From positions 1-22,013 of the forward strand of contig CAZCSH010000005.1 of NCBI GenBank assembly GCA_964501545.1: a DNA stretch of 22,013 nt, given 5' to 3'. Positions within the stretch are counted from its first letter, which is position 1. Every line of letters starts with the position of its first letter. A program made the position numbers and the translations under genes. The notes below the pieces were generated by a model. The model was given only the letters and a program-made list of their open reading frames with translations. It ran no database searches and was not told the DNA's origin. Source of the stretch: CAZCSH01 sp964501545 (GTDB lineage Bacteria > Patescibacteriota > Minisyncoccia > Minisyncoccales > RBG-13-42-11). Of the stretch, positions 13,783 through 21,011 are shown piece by piece.

Positions 13783-14054
13783 CTCGGTGGTCGATGAAGA
13801 TTGCTTCATCTGCCCGAACTTCAGCGAGGGTGAGAAAAGAAGTTTACTTCTTTGAACCCACCTTCGGTAGTCAATGAAGCTAAAGCTTCATCTAGCCGAA
13901 CATTAGTGAGGATGAGAGAAGAAGCTTGCTTCTTTGAACCCATCTGCGTTTGCTCAATGAAATAAAAATCTCATTTCGACGTTCGAGAGATAAATATGAA
14001 TTGAGGCGAGAGATGAGATTTATCTCATCGAACTAATAAATAAAAACTTGCTTT

Positions 14055-15113
14055 ATGAAGGATTTACTGGAACAAAATGACTTGCTAAAACCACCCCAGA
14101 TTGGCAAGATTGTTGAGGGGAAAGTAATCGGCAAAGGAAGGTCTGCTGTCTTTTTGGATTTGGGAGCTCTGGGCACAGGGATAATTTATGGTAAGGAGTT
14201 CCAAGAGACAAAAGATGAAATTAAAAGTCTGAAAATTGGAGACTCTGTTTTTGCCAAAATCATAGACTTGGAGAACGAGGAAGGTTATATTGAGCTTTCT
14301 TTAAGCGGAGCGTCAAACGAACTAGCCTGGGAAGAGTTAAAGACCAAAAAAGAGAAAGGTGAGACGATAACAGTCAAGATTGAGGGAGCTAACAAAGGAG
14401 GTTTACTGGCTGAAGTTTCTGGCATCCAAGGTTTCTTGCCTGTCTCCCAGCTCCTGCCAGAAAACTATCCCAGAGTGGAAGGAGCTGACACCAACAAAAT
14501 CTTAGAAGAGCTTCAAAAGTTTATTGGTCAGGAGATGGGAGTTAAAATCTTTGACCTTGACCCAAGAGAGAATAAACTCATTCTATCAGAAAGGGCAAAG
14601 GAGTCAGAAAAGATAAAAGAAATACTCAAGAACTACAAAGTAGGAGATGTAGTAGAGGGGGAAGTTACAGGAGTAACTGATTTTGGAGCTTTTATCAGGT
14701 TTGGGAAACCAGAATTAGAGGGGTTAATTCACATTTCCGAATTAGACTGGCAGTTGGTGGAAGATCCGGCAGACATTGTCAAAGTGAAAGACAAGGTAAA
14801 AGCTAAAATCATTGATATTACCAACGATAGAGTTTCCCTTTCTTTAAAAGCTTTAAAGCAAGACCCTTGGGAAAAGATAGAAGAGAAATATAAAAAAGGA
14901 GACATTGTTGAGGGAAAGGTAACTAAGTTCAATCCTTATGGCGCCTTTGTTGAAATTTCTCCAAAGATTCAAGGGCTTTGCCATATTTCTGAATTCGGTA
15001 CCAGGTCCAAAATGGAAACTGCTTTGGAAATTGATAAAACCTATAAGTTTCAGATTCTCCAAATTGAGCCTAAAGAGCATCGAATGAGTTTGAAGTTAGT
15101 GGATAGCGACTAA
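14055..15113 (+). CDS. rpsA: Ribosomal protein S1-like protein with four S1 domains
   Basis: 352 aa. Four OB-fold S1 RNA-binding domains are at about residues 15-85 (GKIVEGKVIGKGRSAVFLDLG), 97-185 (a divergent copy ending LILSERA), 197-270 (GDVVEGEVTGVTDFGAFIRFG...GLIHISEL) and 283-350 (GDIVEGKVTKFNPYGAFVEIS...GLCHISEF). Four-domain forms occur in many Gram-positive bacteria and CPR; E. coli S1 has six. It binds mRNA on the 30S subunit to help initiation. That fits a genome with few Shine-Dalgarno sequences, though whether it replaces them here is inference. No Shine-Dalgarno precedes the ATG. The long hairpin-rich leader suggests autogenous control, as known for E. coli rpsA. A terminator-like palindrome follows. 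Confidence 0.9.
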   Translation: MKDLLEQNDLLKPPQIGKIVEGKVIGKGRSAVFLDLGALGTGIIYGKEFQETKDEIKSLKIGDSVFAKIIDLENEEGYIELSLSGASNELAWEELKTKKEKGETITVKIEGANKGGLLAEVSGIQGFLPVSQLLPENYPRVEGADTNKILEELQKFIGQEMGVKIFDLDPRENKLILSERAKESEKIKEILKNYKVGDVVEGEVTGVTDFGAFIRFGKPELEGLIHISELDWQLVEDPADIVKVKDKVKAKIIDITNDRVSLSLKALKQDPWEKIEEKYKKGDIVEGKVTKFNPYGAFVEISPKIQGLCHISEFGTRSKMETALEIDKTYKFQILQIEPKEHRMSLKLVDSD

Positions 15114-15132
15114 ATGACTAAGTGATTTAAAA

Positions 15133-15160
15133 TAATGGAAATCGGATATCCATTATTTTT
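15133..15160 (+). terminator. rpsA terminator formed by the 28-bp palindrome, copy 2
   Basis: Arms AATAATGGA and TCCATTATT (from 15131) with one internal mismatch are followed by TTTTT, 18 bases after the rpsA stop. The 28 bases 15133-15160 are identical to 612-639 in tsaD, so a dispersed palindromic repeat appears to serve as the terminator here. Confidence 0.7.
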
Positions 15161-15177
15161 GTTTTCCTTGCGCGGGA

Positions 15178-15206
15178 TTGACAAAATAAATAACCAATGT
15201 TAGAAT
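15178..15206 (+). promoter_or_regulatory. Strong sigma70-type promoter and Shine-Dalgarno of the 15265 gene
   Basis: Perfect TTGACA (15178-15183), a 17-bp spacer and TAGAAT (15201-15206, 5/6). The leader of about 52 nt has a GGAGC/GCTCC hairpin (15219-15237) and an AAGGAG Shine-Dalgarno (15252-15257) seven bases before the ATG, the clearest in the window. Confidence 0.75.
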
Positions 15207-15264
15207 AAGAACAGCGTGGGAGCATATCATAAGCTCCTAATAAAATTCCATAAGGAGAGAGACG

Positions 15265-16320
15265 ATGGCAACGATTGGAGACCCACAGGGAAAACTGAAA
15301 GGATTGAGAGAAAAACTTAAAAAAGAGGAAAAAACAAGGACTCTAAACCTTGTAGACCTCCTCTTACAGATCGTTCTAAAGAAGCCCGTAACACTCGTTG
15401 GGCACCGGTTTCCAGACGATGACGTCTGGCTCTGCTTCTGGCTAGCACAGAAATTTCTGGTGCCAGGAGCAGAAATTCGCTACCTCTTTGTCAATGCGGG
15501 GGAAACTCTGCCAGAGTCAAAGGAAAACGGTGAAGTCCACCACTTCGACACTGGCGGAGGAAAGCGGGACCAGCATGGTAGAGGGCGCAAGAAAAGCAGC
15601 GCCCGCAGACTGGCTGAGGAGCTCGGCCTTCTCGAGAATCATCTAGGCCTATTGCCGCTCCTCAAGATGGTGGATGCGGTAGACAATGCTAGCCCCCTAC
15701 CGCCTACCAGCATCCATTTCATCGTTGAGGGGCTTCCTCGGCATCCTCACTACCGAAAGCCCGACGGAACCAATTGGAACGGGGTACGGGAGCGAGTCTT
15801 TGAGCTTTTTGACATCGTTTACGGCCAGGAGACTCAGAGAATCCAATCCCGGAATAACCTCGAGAAGCACTGCGAGTGGACCACTCTGCCCAACGGTCTA
15901 AAAATAGCAGTACTTCTCGGCCATCCCGAACTCCGAGACGCCGCCTTCGAGCAAGGGGCGATGGTTGTTATCTGGGCCCAGTGGCAGGGAAAAAACCATT
16001 TTTACACTGGGATTCCGCGAAACCGCCAACTCCCTCGGCTCTGTCTTGACGGTGTTGCTGCCGCGCTCCGGGCAACCGAAACTTTTGAGCGCGGTATCGA
16101 TGCGACGAACAAGGACCTCCACTACATCGGCCGCGGGGTCGTGGAACCCTGCTGGTATCTGGATGAGAGCTTGGCTCTCATCCTCAACGGAAGCCGAACC
16201 TGGAAACCTGAGGAAAACGAGTATACCCGTCTTGCCCCCCGGCGGATCGTGGGGATCGTAACTTCTGTTCTCTCCAAGATCCCCAAAGATATGGTCTCCC
16301 AGTGGAGGAATGGGAGATAG
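15265..16320 (+). CDS. Uncharacterised MYG1/DHH-like putative phosphoesterase
   Basis: 351 aa. It is not firmly recognised. Residues 43-60 (TLVGHRFPDDDVWLCFWL) and 93-116 (HFDTGGGKRDQHG, then KKSSARRLAEELG) resemble the metal-binding N-terminal motifs of MYG1 (UPF0160) and related DHH-type phosphoesterases, where a histidine-aspartate cluster is followed by a GG-x(n)-D-H-H/HG motif and a conserved Ser-Ala helix. The aspartates at 51-53, H105 and D95 are candidate ligands. The C-terminal half (for example GVVEPCWYLDESLALILNGSRTW) gives no clear family. The gene is much richer in G/C than its neighbours, and has a consensus promoter, a strong Shine-Dalgarno and its own terminator: a self-contained unit, plausibly acquired. 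Ser-Ala helix and HFDTGGG are the best handles for a search. Confidence 0.7.
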   Translation: MATIGDPQGKLKGLREKLKKEEKTRTLNLVDLLLQIVLKKPVTLVGHRFPDDDVWLCFWLAQKFLVPGAEIRYLFVNAGETLPESKENGEVHHFDTGGGKRDQHGRGRKKSSARRLAEELGLLENHLGLLPLLKMVDAVDNASPLPPTSIHFIVEGLPRHPHYRKPDGTNWNGVRERVFELFDIVYGQETQRIQSRNNLEKHCEWTTLPNGLKIAVLLGHPELRDAAFEQGAMVVIWAQWQGKNHFYTGIPRNRQLPRLCLDGVAAALRATETFERGIDATNKDLHYIGRGVVEPCWYLDESLALILNGSRTWKPEENEYTRLAPRRIVGIVTSVLSKIPKDMVSQWRNGR

Positions 16321-16326
16321 TAAAAG

Positions 16327-16365
16327 GGCCCCAGGCACCCTGTGTGTTCTGGGGCCTCTCTTTTT
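16327..16365 (+). terminator. Rho-independent terminator of the 15265 gene
   Basis: GGCCCCAG (16327-16334) pairs perfectly with CTGGGGCC (16349-16356) across a 14-nt loop and is followed by TCTCTTTTT. It begins six bases after the stop codon. Confidence 0.92.
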
Positions 16366-16374
16366 GGAACAAGC

Positions 16375-16403
16375 TTGAAAATTAACAATGTTTCTGATAA
16401 AAT
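16375..16403 (+). promoter_or_regulatory. Promoter of ftsH (near-leaderless)
   Basis: TTGAAA (16375-16380), a 17-bp spacer and TAAAAT (16398-16403). The start predicted near 16410 leaves only about three bases before the ATG at 16413, and there is no Shine-Dalgarno. Confidence 0.6.
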
Positions 16404-16412
16404 AAATTCATA

Positions 16413-19400
16413 ATGAGGGCGCTAATCAAAAACTTTATTATTATTCTTTTTATCTTCCTGATAATCTCGGGTATTTTTACTTTGTTTTCAGAACCCTTTA
16501 GCCAAGAGAAAGAAATATCCATCAGCCAGTTAACACAAGAGATAAACCAAGGAAATATTAAGAAAATCACAGTTTCTGGGAATAACTTAAAAATAGTATA
16601 TCAGGACGATACCATAGCTAAATCAAGAAAGGAAACAGAGGCTGCGCTTTCTCAATCCTTAATGAATTATGGGGTAGACAAAGAAAAATTAGCTGGGGTT
16701 GAGATTGAAACAAAAGAAGAAAGCGGTTGGGCTGTTTGGCTGGGACCCATTCTAATGTTTTTGTTCCCCTTGCTAATATTTGGTTTCTTTTTCTTTATGA
16801 TATTCCGCCAAGCGAGAAGCGGAGCTATGCAAGCTTTTGATTTCACCAAAGCCAGAGCCCGTCTTTTTGGAGCAGAAGGCCATCCCAAAGAAAGAATAAC
16901 CTTCAAAGACGTAGCTGGACTTAAAGAGGCGAAAGAAGAGCTAAAAGAAATTGTAGATTTCCTGAAAAACCCAAAGAAGTTCTTAGCAATGGGAGCTCGT
17001 ATTCCAAGAGGAGTGCTTTTAATGGGTCTTCCAGGCACAGGAAAAACGCTTTTGGCCCGCGCCGTAGCCGGAGAAGCCCGTGTGCCGTTTTTCAGTATTT
17101 CAGGCTCTGAATTTGTGGAAATGTTCGTTGGCGTGGGCGCGAGTACAAGTTATGATACAAATGTTCTTATTAAAACAAAAAATTCTACAAAACTTTTGCC
17201 AATAGGGGAATATGTTGACCGATTTTACAAAGAAAATGAAGAAGGATTAAAAAATGTAGAGAATATTCAAACTTTAGGAGTGGATTTTGTAAAAGGAAAT
17301 AAATTTTTCAAATCAAGCAATTGGAAAAAAGTAAAATCAGTTTATCGCCATAAAGTTGATAAAATTTATGAAATTCATTTTATTGGTGGAAAGATAAAAG
17401 TTACCGGTGACCACAGTGTTTTTGTCAGAAATTGGAATCATATTATTTGCAGAAAAGCGAGCGAACTCAAAGTGGGTGATGTTTTAGTTGGCCTTCCTTA
17501 TAGTGTAAGAGGAAAATATAATCCCATATTTTCTTTAGGAAATCGTACACCTCATTGTGCTAAGGCTCATAAATTTCCAGAAAACCTACTGTTTGAGGAA
17601 GTCGCTGTTTGGCCATTAGAAAGTGAGGGGGAAAATTTTAATTTCCCTTTAATTGATTGTGTTCCAGGTTCAATAGCTAAAATATTAAGTTTGTCTGGGG
17701 GGCAGAATGTTGGAATAAAAACTTTAACGCCTCAAGTGCTTAAAAATTTAACTTATAGAGTTAAAATTACTCCCGATTTAATGAAATTGTTAGGTTACTA
17801 TACGGCAGAAGGAGATTACCATAAAAGAATCTTCCGCTTTTCCTTCGGTGCTCATGAAAAAGATTATCATAAAGAGTGTATAAAATTAACAAAAGAGAGT
17901 TTTAATTTAAATCCTAATCTCTATTTCACAAAAAATAATGCAGTAATGATTCAATACGCTTCAGAACCAATTGGCCAATTTTTTGTAAAGTATTGCGGCC
18001 AAGGTGCTTTTAATAAACATGTCCCAGAATTCATTTGGAATTTGCCAAAAGAATATTTCGTGAGTTATTTAGATGGATTAGTGAAAGGAGACGGTTGGAT
18101 TAATAAAAGGAAAATGATTGAGTTTAGTTCTTCTTCAAAACAACTGATTTCCGAATTAAGATGGCTCTTAAATATGCATGGAATTCCTTGCAGCGTAACA
18201 AAATACCACCAGACTGGCGGACGTAAAATAAAAAATAGTAAGAAACCATTACCTGATTCAACCTTTTGGAGAATAACTGTTGCTACTCGAATAAATCCAC
18301 TTTCTAAAAATCCATCTCCGTTATTCTTCAAAAAACCAATAATTAAAAAGATTACTGTGAATCCTTATAATGGTTATGTTTACGACCTTTGCGGCTGTGA
18401 TAATGAAGCGTTCTTTGGGGGAGAAAAACCAATTCTTTTACATAATAGTCGGGTGAGAGATTTATTCTCTACTGCCAAAAAAGCCGCTCCAGCTATCATC
18501 TTTATAGATGAGTTAGATGCTATCGGCAGACACCGGGGAGCGGGCTTGGGAGGCGGGCACGATGAAAGAGAACAGACTTTAAACCAGATTTTGGTTGAAA
18601 TGGATGGGTTTGAAAGAGACACAAAGTTGATCGTTTGCGCAGCCAGTGTCACTGGCGATACCCCTGTTTTAATAAAACAAAATGGGGAATCTAAGCTTTT
18701 ACCAATCTCTGAAGCTATCGATCCTTATTATCAGAAAGACGAAGAAAGTATAGAAAAGACCTCTGGGGATTTAGAAGTATTGGGGATGGAAAAGAAAACG
18801 ACAAAAAGAAAAAGTATTGCTATACTTCCTCGTTTTGAAAAAAGCTCTTTCAAAAAGGTGAGGAGCGTCTTTCGACACAAAGTAAACGAAATATACGAAG
18901 TTGAGTATTTGGGAGGAAAAATAAAAACAACTGGAAATCATTCTCTATTTGTTAGAAATCCTCAGGGGTTCGGGATTGAGGCAAAAAAAGTTATGGATAT
19001 TAAACCGGGGGATATCTTAGTGGATTTACCTTATAAGACCAGCCGAACAACAAAAAAATATCGGAAAATTAGAAAACACGAATTCGATGCTAATTTCTCA
19101 CTCGAACTCTCAGTTTGGCAACCGCTTTTTGAAAAGTTCGAACCAATTAACCTTGCTTATCAATATGCTCTAATTAATGCTAGCGAGATTTCCCAAACTC
19201 AGCTCGGCAAACAACTCGGCTTCTCCCAAAGGACAATTGGTAAATGGCAACAAGGAATATGTGAACCGCGAGAATTATCAAGAGACTATTACCAACACAA
19301 AAATATCTTACCCGAGAAAGTGAAGGTTACTCCAGAATTAATGCGTCTTTTTGGTTATTACACTGCCGAGGGTTACGCCAGAAAAGAAATTGATTTTTGT

Positions 19401-20924
19401 TTAAACAGAAATGAGGAAGAAAAGATTGAAGATATTAAAAGTTTAATGAGAGAGATTTTCAATCTAGAGCCAAGTAGAATAAGATTTATTACCAACAATG
19501 CTGTAAATATCGTTTACCATTGCAAGCCTTTGGCTGAGCTCTTTATACACCATTGCGGCAAAGGCGCCAAAAACAAACACTTGCCTCAATTTCTTTTTGA
19601 AGCACCGTTTGAATATTTCAGAGAGTTTTTCAGAGGATATTTAGGCGGAGATGGTTATATTGACAGACAAAAACATGGTGAAGTAACATCAGTAAGCAAG
19701 CAGTTAATTCTGGAATTAAATTGGCTATTTAGAATGCACGGATTTAAAAGTTATATTCATTCATTTCGAGCAAAAAAAGGAAAGAGGATAGCTGCCAGAA
19801 AACCGCTTAAAGAAACTATTGCCTGGAGATTAGGTTTTGGCAAAACGCAAAATCCATTGAATGCCTCGGATATAAGAATGAAGGGGCCGGTTTGTAGGGC
19901 AATTGTTAAAAGTATGAAAAAGATTCCTTATAATGGCTATGTTTATGATTTTTGCGGCTGTGAGAATGAAGCATTCTTTGCTGGCGAAAGTCCAGTTCTT
20001 GCCCACAACACTAACCGACCTGACGTCCTTGACCCGGCTCTCTTGCGACCTGGCAGATTTGACAGAAGAGTAGTTCTGGACTTGCCAGATATTAATGATA
20101 GAGAAGACATTTTAAACATTCACTGCCAAGGAAAACCTTTGGCAGGAGGTGTTAACTTGAGAGAAATAGGAGAAAGGACCCCTGGGTTTTCAGGAGCGGA
20201 TTTGGCTAATGTGGTCAACGAAGCTGCTATTTTAGCTGCTAGAAGAAACAAACAGCAGGTTTTCCAAGAAGAACTTTTAGAAGCTATTGAAAAGGTATTA
20301 TTGGGACCTGAAAGAAAAAGCCATATCCTTTCCAAAAAAGAAAAGGAGATTGCTGCCTTTCATGAAGCAGGCCACGCCTTAGTATCAGCCTCTTTAGCGG
20401 AAGCTGAACCTGTTAGAAAAATATCAATCGTGGCCAGGGGGCCGACGGCAGGCTACACTATCAAGATGCCCAGGGAAGAAAGAAGGATTATAACTCGTTC
20501 AGAGTTCTTGGCAGAAATTGCTACTTTGCTCGGTGGATACGTAGCAGAAAAGATAAAGTTTAATGAATTAACAACAGGGGCGGCTAACGACTTAGAAAAA
20601 GCTTCTCAATTGGCTAGAAAACTGGTAAAAGAATATGGGATGTCTTCTTTGGGTCCCGTCTCCTTTGGAGAGAAAGAAGAGTTTGTCTTTTTAGGAAAAG
20701 AAATATCAGAACAAAGAAACTATTCTGAAAAAGTAGCAGCTCTTATTGATAAAGAGGTGGCTCGCTTCATACGAGATGGAGAAAGAAGAGCTAAAAAGAT
20801 TTTGTCCCGAAAGAAAAAACTACTTGAGAAAATAGCTAGAACTTTGATTGAAAAAGAAACTATTGAGAGGGAGGAGTTTGAAAAAATAATAGGTCAGAAA
20901 AAGAAAATGGCTAAGCGCGTGTAG
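16413..20924 (+). CDS. ftsH: ATP-dependent zinc metalloprotease FtsH, interrupted by two inteins
   Basis: FtsH is a membrane-bound hexameric AAA+ protease that degrades membrane and short-lived proteins. The 1503-aa precursor has two membrane helices (residues 5-25 and 110-131), Walker A GLPGTGKT (205-212; the usual second residue is Pro), the pore motif FVG (238-240), intein 1 (244-678), Walker B IIFIDELDA (696-704), intein 2 (745-1199), the second region of homology TNRPDVLDPALLRPGRFDR (from 1200) and the zinc site HEAGH (1317-1321). The spliced protein would be 613 aa, a normal FtsH. Both inteins interrupt highly conserved ATPase segments, so without splicing the enzyme should be dead. The frame is open throughout. 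Confidence 0.96.
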   Translation: MRALIKNFIIILFIFLIISGIFTLFSEPFSQEKEISISQLTQEINQGNIKKITVSGNNLKIVYQDDTIAKSRKETEAALSQSLMNYGVDKEKLAGVEIETKEESGWAVWLGPILMFLFPLLIFGFFFFMIFRQARSGAMQAFDFTKARARLFGAEGHPKERITFKDVAGLKEAKEELKEIVDFLKNPKKFLAMGARIPRGVLLMGLPGTGKTLLARAVAGEARVPFFSISGSEFVEMFVGVGASTSYDTNVLIKTKNSTKLLPIGEYVDRFYKENEEGLKNVENIQTLGVDFVKGNKFFKSSNWKKVKSVYRHKVDKIYEIHFIGGKIKVTGDHSVFVRNWNHIICRKASELKVGDVLVGLPYSVRGKYNPIFSLGNRTPHCAKAHKFPENLLFEEVAVWPLESEGENFNFPLIDCVPGSIAKILSLSGGQNVGIKTLTPQVLKNLTYRVKITPDLMKLLGYYTAEGDYHKRIFRFSFGAHEKDYHKECIKLTKESFNLNPNLYFTKNNAVMIQYASEPIGQFFVKYCGQGAFNKHVPEFIWNLPKEYFVSYLDGLVKGDGWINKRKMIEFSSSSKQLISELRWLLNMHGIPCSVTKYHQTGGRKIKNSKKPLPDSTFWRITVATRINPLSKNPSPLFFKKPIIKKITVNPYNGYVYDLCGCDNEAFFGGEKPILLHNSRVRDLFSTAKKAAPAIIFIDELDAIGRHRGAGLGGGHDEREQTLNQILVEMDGFERDTKLIVCAASVTGDTPVLIKQNGESKLLPISEAIDPYYQKDEESIEKTSGDLEVLGMEKKTTKRKSIAILPRFEKSSFKKVRSVFRHKVNEIYEVEYLGGKIKTTGNHSLFVRNPQGFGIEAKKVMDIKPGDILVDLPYKTSRTTKKYRKIRKHEFDANFSLELSVWQPLFEKFEPINLAYQYALINASEISQTQLGKQLGFSQRTIGKWQQGICEPRELSRDYYQHKNILPEKVKVTPELMRLFGYYTAEGYARKEIDFCLNRNEEEKIEDIKSLMREIFNLEPSRIRFITNNAVNIVYHCKPLAELFIHHCGKGAKNKHLPQFLFEAPFEYFREFFRGYLGGDGYIDRQKHGEVTSVSKQLILELNWLFRMHGFKSYIHSFRAKKGKRIAARKPLKETIAWRLGFGKTQNPLNASDIRMKGPVCRAIVKSMKKIPYNGYVYDFCGCENEAFFAGESPVLAHNTNRPDVLDPALLRPGRFDRRVVLDLPDINDREDILNIHCQGKPLAGGVNLREIGERTPGFSGADLANVVNEAAILAARRNKQQVFQEELLEAIEKVLLGPERKSHILSKKEKEIAAFHEAGHALVSASLAEAEPVRKISIVARGPTAGYTIKMPREERRIITRSEFLAEIATLLGGYVAEKIKFNELTTGAANDLEKASQLARKLVKEYGMSSLGPVSFGEKEEFVFLGKEISEQRNYSEKVAALIDKEVARFIRDGERRAKKILSRKKKLLEKIARTLIEKETIEREEFEKIIGQKKKMAKRV
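17142..18446 (+). mobile_element. FtsH intein 1 (LAGLIDADG type)
   Basis: 435 residues (244-678) inserted at GVGA/SRVRD. Block A starts with Ser1 (STSYDTNVLI), block B is KVTGDHSVFV (Thr331, His334), block F is NGYVYDLCGCDNEAFF and block G is ILLHN, with Ser+1. Two LAGLIDADG helices mark the homing endonuclease: LLGYYTAEGDY (459-469) and YLDGLVKGDGWI (552-563), both with acidic residues in place. The sequence is A/T-rich. It is homologous to intein 2 in its splicing and endonuclease parts. Confidence 0.93.
18645..20009 (+). mobile_element. FtsH intein 2 (LAGLIDADG type with HTH insert)
   Basis: 455 residues (745-1199) inserted at VCAA/TNRPD, just before the second region of homology. Block A has Ser1 (SVTGDTPVLI), block B is KTTGNHSLFV (Thr840, His843), block F is NGYVYDFCGCENEAFF and block G is VLAHN, with Thr+1. 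LAGLIDADG helices are at LFGYYTAEGYA (979-987 region) and FFRGYLGGDGYI (1072-1083). Between the splicing domain and the endonuclease lies a Cro/C1-like helix-turn-helix, ISQTQLGKQLGFSQRTIGKW (926-945), absent in recognisable form from intein 1. Confidence 0.93.
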
Positions 20925-20937
20925 CTAAAATATTTAC

Positions 20938-20966
20938 TTGTTCTTTTAAAAAATAGGTGCTAAAAT
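20938..20966 (+). promoter_or_regulatory. Promoter upstream of the HTH/LAGLIDADG gene
   Basis: TTGTTC (20938-20943), a 17-bp spacer and TAAAAT (20961-20966). The predicted start at about 20973 coincides with an ATG that opens a six-codon frame (MTIFYY, stop at 20991-20993), ending 18 bases before the gene at 21012. No terminator for ftsH is visible in between. Confidence 0.5.
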
Positions 20967-21011
20967 GAACTAATGACTATATTTTATTATTAACGATCAG
21001 CTGGTTCGACT

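Larger units (their letters stand above)
13586..14040. repeat. Divergent leader region: inverted and tandem two-hairpin units
   Basis: The 484 bases between mbl (-) and rpsA (+) hold no gene. Arms 13586-13679 and 13947-14040 are inverted repeats of 94 bp: the outer 61 bp match with one difference, the inner 33 with seven. Between them, 13785-13864 and 13865-13946 are tandem units about 80% alike. Every unit has the plan hairpin 1, a linker with a GAGG/GAGGNNGAG core, hairpin 2, GAAC. The stems differ in sequence yet stay paired (GATGAAG/CTTCATC, ATGAAGC/GCTTCAT, AAAGAAG/CTTCTTT, GATGAGAT/ATCTCATC). Each gene's start codon lies 15-16 bases beyond the end of an arm. A further hairpin is at 13688-13707 (AATGAAGT/ACTTCATT). 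It may be a structured regulatory leader or a MITE-like element. Confidence 0.85.

Noticed and set aside
13785..13946. CRISPR array
   Set aside because: There are only two tandem units of 80-82 bases, they are similar along their full length without spacer and repeat parts, and no cas gene is nearby.
15898..16388. Minus-strand open frames overlapping the end of the 15265 gene
   Set aside because: They result from the high G/C content; the plus strand has the promoter, Shine-Dalgarno, recognisable motifs and terminator.
16413..20924. Fusion of FtsH with unrelated domains or an assembly chimera
   Set aside because: Both foreign segments begin and end with intact intein splicing motifs, and removing them restores an unbroken FtsH sequence.
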